NCBI RefSeq assembly: GCF_049059935.1
Contig: NZ_JBMGQR010000011.1
Coordinates: forward strand, 1 to 64,000
From: JAURVT01 sp049059935
GTDB lineage: Bacteria > Actinomycetota > Actinomycetes > Propionibacteriales > Nocardioidaceae
Direction: 5' to 3'
Length of the DNA: 64,000 nucleotides
Shown here: positions 58,899 through 64,000 of the stretch, piece after piece
How the letters are laid out: every line of letters begins with the position of its first letter
Position numbering within the stretch: position 1 is the stretch's first letter
Translations under genes and position numbers: made by a program
Notes under the pieces: generated by a model
Told to the model about the DNA's origin: nothing
The model's input: the letters and a program-made list of their open reading frames with translations, nothing else
The model's database searches: none

Positions 58899-60848
58899 GT
58901 GACCAGACGACTCATCCCCCTCCTCGGTGCCGCCGCGCTCGCGACCGGCGCCCTGCTCCCCGTCGCCGCGCACGCCGCGGGACCCGACCGCGTCACCGTG
59001 GCCGCCGCACCCGACCTGCCGGCCGGTGCCGTCGAGGTCGCCTCGACGCGCGCCGCCACCGACCAGCAGCTCATCGTCACCCTGGACGCGCGGGACCCCG
59101 CCGCCCTCGCGGCCGCCGCCAAGGCGGTGTCCGACCCCTCCAGCGCGAGCTACCGCACGTTCATCAGCCCCACGACGTTCACCCGCCGGTACGCGGCCAC
59201 CGACGCCCAGGTGGCGAAGGTCCGCAGCTGGCTCGAGGGCCAGGGACTGACGGTCGGCGCCACGCCCGCGAACCACGCCTACCTGCCCGTCTCGGGCGAC
59301 ACCGCCGCCGTCGGCAAGGCGTTCGCGACGTCCACCCACACCTACCGCGCGGGCGGCCGCACCTTCACCGCGCCGACGTCCGCACTGACCGTCCCGGCGT
59401 CGATGGGCGACCTCGTGGGCGGCGTCGTCGGGCTCGACCGCTCCCGGGTGCTCACCACGAGCAACGTGCGCGTCGACCCGCCCGCCGCCTCGCGCGCGGC
59501 CCGCACGTCGGCCGCCACCGACGGCAACGGCTGCTCGGCCTACTACGAGCAGTACGTCGACTCGCGCGCCGGCAAGGGCAAGGCGCCGCTCGACAAGCCG
59601 CTGTCGACCGTGATGTGCGGCTACACCCCCGCGCAGGTCGGCGCCGCGCGCGGCATCCCGGCCACCAAGGCCACCGGCAAGGGCCGCTCGATCGGCATCA
59701 CCCTGTGGTGCAACGACCCCCGCATCGAGGCCGACACCAACACGTGGGCCAAGGCCGTCGGCTCGCCGACGCTGAAGTCGGGGCAGTACCGACTCATCCA
59801 GCCCGCCGGCGGGTACGACCCGCTCTACTGCGACGACCGCGACTCCGGCGGCGTCAACGGCGAGCAGGCGCTCGACGTCCAGTCGATCCACGGCGCCGCT
59901 CCCGACGCCAAGATCGTCTACAGCTCGGCCTCGCGCCCCTTCGACGACGCGCTGCTGACCTCGATCAACACGCTCGTCACCGAGAACCAGGTCGACGCGA
60001 TCACCAACTCGTGGGGCGGTGAGGAGACCACGGACGCCGCGGTCAACGACGCGTACAGCCAGGTCTTCCAGCAGGCCGCGCTGCAGGGCATCTCGGTGCT
60101 GTTCTCCTCCGGCGACAACGGCGACAACACCGGCGGCGACCAGACCACGACGCCTCCGTCGGCCGACTACCCCGCCGCCAACCCGTGGGTGACCGCCGTG
60201 GGCGGCACCTCGCTCGGCACCGGCAACACGTCGGGCTCGAAGGTCACCTTCGAGACCGCGTGGAACACCTCGCGGGCCATCAAGCGGAACGACGTCTGGG
60301 GCGCCTGGACCTACCGCTACGGCGGTGGCGGGGGCCGCAGCGGCTACCACGCGCAGCCGTTCTACCAGAAGGGCGTGGTGCCGGCCCGCTTCGCCGGGAC
60401 GATCCCCAAGCGCGCCTACCCCGACCTCGCCGGCGCGGCCGACCCGTACACGGGCTACCTGATCGGCTACCACGACGCCGACGCCGCGTCGGGCAACTTC
60501 ACCCTCGGCAAGATCGGCGGCACGAGCTGGTCGTCGCCGTGGACGGCGGGCACGCTCGCGCTGGCCACGCAGAAGTCCGGCAAGCGCGTCGGGTTCCTCA
60601 ACCCGGTGATCTACGGCAAGGGCCACGCCGGCCTCACCGACGTCGCGGGCAACCAGCTCACCCGCGGGTTCCTGCAGCAGGTGACGGTCGTCGGCACCGA
60701 CGGCGTGCCGTTCACGGCGCCGGGCACGGTCGCGGTGAACGCGCAGTCGGTCCAGGACCAGACGCTGACCTCGGAGAAGGGGTACGACAACCTCACCGGC
60801 TTCGGGGTGCCCACCAGCACCAAGGCCTTCATCCGCGGGCTCCGCTAG
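58899..60848 (+). CDS. Secreted S53 family serine-carboxyl peptidase (sedolisin)
   Basis: 649 residues. A signal peptide (about 1-27) precedes a pro-kumamolisin activation domain (about 40-190, SASYRTFISPTTFTRRYAAT). The catalytic domain shows Glu322 and Asp326 (NGEQALDVQSIHG), the oxyanion Asp406 (SSGDNGDN) and the nucleophile Ser543 (GGTSWSSPWTAG). Sedolisins are acid-active endopeptidases activated by self-cleavage. The usual C-terminal calcium site is less obvious. GTG 58899 has GAGAGG 5 bases upstream. It is followed by a terminator and probably expressed alone. Confidence 0.9.
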   Translation: MTRRLIPLLGAAALATGALLPVAAHAAGPDRVTVAAAPDLPAGAVEVASTRAATDQQLIVTLDARDPAALAAAAKAVSDPSSASYRTFISPTTFTRRYAATDAQVAKVRSWLEGQGLTVGATPANHAYLPVSGDTAAVGKAFATSTHTYRAGGRTFTAPTSALTVPASMGDLVGGVVGLDRSRVLTTSNVRVDPPAASRAARTSAATDGNGCSAYYEQYVDSRAGKGKAPLDKPLSTVMCGYTPAQVGAARGIPATKATGKGRSIGITLWCNDPRIEADTNTWAKAVGSPTLKSGQYRLIQPAGGYDPLYCDDRDSGGVNGEQALDVQSIHGAAPDAKIVYSSASRPFDDALLTSINTLVTENQVDAITNSWGGEETTDAAVNDAYSQVFQQAALQGISVLFSSGDNGDNTGGDQTTTPPSADYPAANPWVTAVGGTSLGTGNTSGSKVTFETAWNTSRAIKRNDVWGAWTYRYGGGGGRSGYHAQPFYQKGVVPARFAGTIPKRAYPDLAGAADPYTGYLIGYHDADAASGNFTLGKIGGTSWSSPWTAGTLALATQKSGKRVGFLNPVIYGKGHAGLTDVAGNQLTRGFLQQVTVVGTDGVPFTAPGTVAVNAQSVQDQTLTSEKGYDNLTGFGVPTSTKAFIRGLR

Positions 60849-60871
60849 CCGCACGCACCATCCCGGGGATC

Positions 60872-60906
60872 CACGCGCCCGACCGCCTCGGCGGCTCGGG
60901 CGCGTG
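60872..60906 (+). terminator. Hairpin terminator behind the sedolisin gene
   Basis: CACGCGCCCGA pairs with TCGGGCGCGTG, enclosing a CCGCC/GGCGG inner stem, 24 bases after the stop. No U tract follows; typical of high-GC actinomycete terminators. Confidence 0.6.
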
Positions 60907-60983
60907 GCGCGTCCGGGGTCTGTCGCGACCGCCCGACCGGTGAGAGGGTGGCCGGGCCGACCCCTCCGACGACGGGACACCCC

Positions 60984-63257
60984 ATGGCCGACGACGCGCA
61001 GCAGACCGCCCCGATCGACGTCGAGAAGGTGCTCGCGGCGCTGACCCTGGAGGAGAAGGTCGCGCTGACGTCGGGCGACGGCTTCTGGCACACCGAGGCC
61101 GTGCCACGCGTCGGCCTCGGCCGCGTGATGGTGGCCGACGGCCCGCACGGCCTGCGCAAGGAGGTCGTCGCCGACGACGGCACCCGCTCGACGGTGCCCG
61201 CCACGTGCTTCCCGCCGGCGGTCACCCTCGGCTCCACCTGGGACGCCGACCTGGTGCGCGACGTCGGCGCGGCGCTGGGACGCGAGACCGCGGCCCAGGA
61301 CGTCGCGGTGCTCCTCGGCCCGGGCATCAACATCAAGCGGTCGCCGCTGTGCGGGCGGAACTTCGAGTACCTCTCCGAGGACCCGCACGTCGCCGGCGTG
61401 CTGGGGGCTGCGGTCGTCGAGGGCCTGCAGGGCGAGGGCGTCGGGGCCTCGCTCAAGCACTTCGCGGTCAACAACCAGGAGACCGACCGCATGCGCGTCG
61501 ACGCGGTGGTCGACCAGCGCACGCTGCGCGAGATCTACCTCGCCGGCTTCGAGCGCGTGGTCACCCAGGCGTCGCCGTGGACGGTCATGTGCGCCTACAA
61601 CCGCGTCAACGGCACGCACGCCTCGCGGCACCACCAGCTGCTCACCGAGATCCTGCGGGACGAGTGGGGGTACGAGGGGCTCGTCATGTCCGACTGGGGC
61701 GCCGTGCACGACCAGGCCGCCGCCGTCCCCGCCGGGCTCGACCTGCGGATGCCCGGGGTGGCCGGACGCAGCGACGCCGAGGTGGTCGCCGCGGTGCGTG
61801 ACGGCTCGCTCGCCGAGGCCGACCTCGACCTCGCGGTGCGCCGCGTGCTGAACCTGGTCGACCGCGCCGCCCGCGCGTCCGGCCAGGCGGGCCCGGTCGA
61901 CCACGACGCGCACCACGCCCTGGCGCGCGAGGCGGCGGCACGCGGCGCCGTCCTGCTGAAGAACGACCCCGTCGACGGCACGCCGCTGCTGCCGCTCGAC
62001 CCCGCCGGCGACCTCGTCGTCCTGGGCGAGCTCGCGCGCACGGCGCGCTTCCAGGGCGCCGGCTCGTCGCAGGTCGAGGCCACCCGCGTCGAGGACGTGC
62101 TCTCCTCGCTGCGGGCGCTCGTCGGCGACGACACCGGGTTCGCCGCCGGCTACACCCTCGACGGCGACGAGGCCGCCGACGCCGAGCTGAGGACGGAGGC
62201 CGTCGAGCTGGCGGGCCGGGCCACGACGGCGGTGCTGGTGCTGGGGCTGCCGGCGGCCGAGGAGTCCGAGGGCTTCGACCGCACCCACCTGCGTCTGCCC
62301 GCGAGCCAGACGACGCTGCTCGCCGAGGTGGCGCGGGTCTGCCCGCGCGTCGTCATCGTGCTCGCGAACGGGTCGGCCGTCAGCGTCAGCGGGTGGCAGG
62401 ACCACGCGCCGGCGGTGCTCGAGTCGTGGCTCGGCGGCCAGGCCGGTGGTGCCGCCGTCGCCGACCTGCTCGTGGGGCGCAGCGCGCCGTCCGGCCGCCT
62501 GACCGAGACCATCCCGCACGCACTGGAGGACACCCCCGCGTACGGACGGTTCCCCGGCGGCCTCGGCGAGGTCGTCTACGGCGAGGGCGTCCTCGTCGGC
62601 TACCGCTGGTACGACACCCGCGGCGTCGACGTCGCCTACCCGTTCGGCCACGGCCTGACCTACACGACGTTCGACCACACCGACCTCGTGACGGCCGTGC
62701 ACGGCGAGGGCGCGGACGTCCGCGTGGACGTGCAGGTCACCGTCACCAACACCGGCGAGCGCGCCGGCGCGGAGGTGGTGCAGGTGTACGTCGGCGACCC
62801 CGAGTCGCAGGTGCAGCGACCGACCCGCGAGCTGCGCGCCTTCGTCCGCGTGCCGCTCGAGCCGGGTGAGTCGCGCACCGTCGACCTCACGCTGACCGCG
62901 CGCGACCTGGCGTACTGGCACGAGCCGAAGCACCGCTGGTTCGTCGAGGGCGGACGGTTCACGGTGTCGGTGGGCGCGTCGTCGCGCGACCTGCGCCTGC
63001 ACGCCGACCTCGACGTCGTGGGCGAGTCGCTGTCGGACCCGCTGACGACGATGTCGACGCTCGGCGAGGCCCTGGACCACCCCGCCGTCGGCGAGCGGTT
63101 CGCGTCCCTGCTCGGCGAGGACGGTGACGCCGGCATCGGCGCGCACGCCGTCGCGATGATGCGCGAGTTCACCCTCGGCCAGCTCGCCGACTTCGCCCAG
63201 GGCAGCATCGACCGCGACCGGATCGACGAGCTCCTCGCCGCCTCCCGCGCCTCCTGA
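60984..63257 (+). CDS. Glycoside hydrolase family 3 beta-glucosidase
   Basis: 757 residues without signal peptide, so probably cytoplasmic. The N-terminal TIM barrel carries LGPGINIKRSPLCGRNFEYLSEDP (key residues KRSPLCGRNFEY) and the nucleophile Asp237 in VMSDWGAVHD. The alpha/beta sandwich and a C-terminal fibronectin-III-like domain (ERAGAEVVQVYVGDPES) follow. It hydrolyses beta-glucosides from the non-reducing end. No PA14 insert. The start ATG 60984 has only a weak purine run. No sugar-transport gene is adjacent, but an ABC importer lies 5 kb away. Confidence 0.93.
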   Translation: MADDAQQTAPIDVEKVLAALTLEEKVALTSGDGFWHTEAVPRVGLGRVMVADGPHGLRKEVVADDGTRSTVPATCFPPAVTLGSTWDADLVRDVGAALGRETAAQDVAVLLGPGINIKRSPLCGRNFEYLSEDPHVAGVLGAAVVEGLQGEGVGASLKHFAVNNQETDRMRVDAVVDQRTLREIYLAGFERVVTQASPWTVMCAYNRVNGTHASRHHQLLTEILRDEWGYEGLVMSDWGAVHDQAAAVPAGLDLRMPGVAGRSDAEVVAAVRDGSLAEADLDLAVRRVLNLVDRAARASGQAGPVDHDAHHALAREAAARGAVLLKNDPVDGTPLLPLDPAGDLVVLGELARTARFQGAGSSQVEATRVEDVLSSLRALVGDDTGFAAGYTLDGDEAADAELRTEAVELAGRATTAVLVLGLPAAEESEGFDRTHLRLPASQTTLLAEVARVCPRVVIVLANGSAVSVSGWQDHAPAVLESWLGGQAGGAAVADLLVGRSAPSGRLTETIPHALEDTPAYGRFPGGLGEVVYGEGVLVGYRWYDTRGVDVAYPFGHGLTYTTFDHTDLVTAVHGEGADVRVDVQVTVTNTGERAGAEVVQVYVGDPESQVQRPTRELRAFVRVPLEPGESRTVDLTLTARDLAYWHEPKHRWFVEGGRFTVSVGASSRDLRLHADLDVVGESLSDPLTTMSTLGEALDHPAVGERFASLLGEDGDAGIGAHAVAMMREFTLGQLADFAQGSIDRDRIDELLAASRAS

Positions 63258-63271
63258 CGCCCACGCCCGCC

Positions 63272-63303
63272 CGAAGTTTCCCAGGTATACCTGGGAAACT
63301 TCG
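63272..63303. repeat. Perfect 32-base palindrome, family C copy 1
   Basis: Sixteen bases (CGAAGTTTCCCAGGTA) are followed directly by their exact reverse complement. The central 20 bases, TTCCCAGGTATACCTGGGAA, recur at 63339-63358. It begins 15 bases after the GH3 stop. Confidence 0.9.
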
Positions 63304-63336
63304 CCTGGCACGGGAAGTTCTCCAGGTGACGGGACC

Positions 63337-63360
63337 GATTCCCAGGTATACCTGGGAATC
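63337..63360. repeat. Perfect 24-base palindrome, family C copy 2
   Basis: GATTCCCAGGTA followed by its exact reverse complement. It shares its central 20 bases with copy 1, and the two centres are 61 bases apart. A half site (GAAGTTCTCCAGG) lies between. It could be an operator pair for the downstream yrhK-like gene or a hairpin-type repeat. Confidence 0.9.
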
Positions 63361-63402
63361 CGCCGGCGGGCGGTGCGGGCGGGAGCGCCCTAGCCTCGCG
63401 AC

Positions 63403-63690
63403 GTGACCCGCGACCCGTCCCACGACTTCATCGAGCTGCGCATCGGACGCGAGGAGGTCGTGCTCCGGCAGCGCTACGAGCTGCTCAGCATCGCGAACGA
63501 CATCGCCGTCGCGGTGTGGTTCATCGTCGGCAGCATCCTGTTCTTCTCCGCCTCGACCACCGAGGCGGGCACCTGGCTGTTCCTGCTCGGGAGCGTCCAG
63601 CTGCTCGTGCGGCCGATGATCCGGCTGGTGCGGCGCGTGCACGTCGGACGGGTGGGCACCCTGCCCGCCGACACCGCCCGCGACTTCTGA
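63403..63690 (+). CDS. YrhK-like membrane protein
   Basis: 95 residues with the YrhK domain: IGREEVVLRQRYELLSIAND leads into two membrane helices (about 33-50 and 56-74) and a basic end (RRVHVGRVGTLP). The function is unknown. GTG 63403 follows TAGCCT (63391-63396) by 6 bases, a leaderless start. The paired palindromes lie 40-130 bases upstream. Confidence 0.82.
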   Translation: MTRDPSHDFIELRIGREEVVLRQRYELLSIANDIAVAVWFIVGSILFFSASTTEAGTWLFLLGSVQLLVRPMIRLVRRVHVGRVGTLPADTARDF

Positions 63691-63758
63691 TCCATGGTCT
63701 GCGCCACACCCGGCCGGTTCGACTCGCGCAGTGACGAGGTTTTGAATAGGTTTGCCCG

Positions 63759-64000
63759 GTGAGCCAGTCACCCTCCGCCGGAGCCCGTCGTCTCGTGGTC
63801 GTCGACCCCGCCACGGTGCTGTCGGTCGTGGCGATCACCTGCGTCGCCGCCGTCCTGGCCGGTCACGCGGCCGTCCAGGCCGTCCGGCCGGCGCTCGCCG
63901 AGACGCCCGGCCGCTCGAGCCTGACGATGCAGGCGGTCGCGTTCGCCTGCTACCTGGGAGCGGCCCTCGCCGCCTTCGCGGTCGCCGAGATCGGCCTGCG
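63759..64000 (+). CDS. Membrane protein, N-terminal part
   Basis: The frame stays open for 80 codons to the right edge. It has two hydrophobic segments, about residues 19-39 (VLSVVAITCVAAVLAGHAAV) and 61-80, with a proline/arginine loop between. Too short to name; a multi-helix sensor or transporter is possible. GTG 63759 follows TAGGTT (63747-63752) by 6 bases, the same leaderless layout as the yrhK-like gene. Confidence 0.6.
   Translation, partial: MSQSPSAGARRLVVVDPATVLSVVAITCVAAVLAGHAAVQAVRPALAETPGRSSLTMQAVAFACYLGAALAAFAVAEIGL

Noticed and set aside
58866..63311. Minus-strand open frame of almost 1500 codons opposite the sedolisin and GH3 genes
   Set aside because: Same GC artefact. It spans two well-identified plus-strand genes and their terminator and has no recognisable domain.

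Overview
The window is a gene-dense, very GC-rich stretch of a bacterial chromosome, almost certainly from an actinomycete. The evidence is a WhiB protein, an ergothioneine (egt) operon, an AfsR/SARP-type regulator, a class E sortase, DUF3151 and SCO4848-type proteins, a 6C-type small RNA, and many genes with a -10 box directly in front of the start codon (leaderless mRNAs). The gene order (pyrE, fba, DUF3151, purA, purD, purB, purC, purSQ, purL on one strand with other genes interspersed) suggests Propionibacteriales, Nocardioides/Aeromicrobium-like. That placement is inference.

Layout. 1-10.6 kb: N-terminal part of purL, a quinone/azo-reductase with a divergent HxlR regulator, an acetyltransferase, an Old Yellow Enzyme, a secreted FlgD-Ig protein, an EamA transporter, a protein built from eleven decapeptide repeats, an MFS exporter, purQ/purS and a kinase-like phosphotransferase. 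10.6-13 kb: an orphan ECF sigma factor and a fatty-acyl-CoA ligase. 13.2-19.8 kb: a four-gene operon that looks like a synthase-dependent exopolysaccharide system (membrane acyltransferase with SGNH domain, hyaluronan-synthase-like GT2, secreted GH26 hydrolase, UDP-glucose dehydrogenase). 19.8-28.5 kb: purC, purB, purD and purA with acetyltransferase, CGNR regulator/EamA exporter and lipid kinase genes between them. 28.6-33.2 kb: egtA-B-C-D with a DUF3151 gene translationally coupled behind egtD and no egtE. 33.4-40 kb: an AbiEi/DUF559-like protein, fba, a CoA-disulfide-reductase-like flavoprotein, a TrmH methyltransferase, pyrE, sortase, aminotransferase and a probable 6C RNA. 40.3-48 kb: an esterase, a DrrAB-type ABC exporter with a SARP-box promoter, the convergent AfsR-like regulator, thioredoxin and a PHP phosphoesterase. 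48-53.2 kb: an alditol-oxidase-like flavoenzyme, a membrane spermidine-synthase-like protein, a PrmC paralogue and WhiB. 53.4-57.6 kb: a sugar ABC importer and its divergent LacI regulator, with two matching operators. 57.6-64 kb: small proteins, a sedolisin (S53) protease, a GH3 beta-glucosidase, a YrhK protein and the start of a membrane protein.

Non-coding DNA. Three families of intergenic palindromes recur. Family A has three copies and family B has four copies with compensatory base changes in the stems. All seven sit just behind the stop codon of a leftward gene. Family C is a pair of perfect palindromes near the right end. Palindromic operator candidates lie at the hxlR/azoR, acyl-CoA ligase, EPS, CGNR/EamA, egt and LacI promoters. 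No tRNA, rRNA, CRISPR array, insertion sequence or prophage was seen, and no gene-free stretch exceeds about 300 bases.
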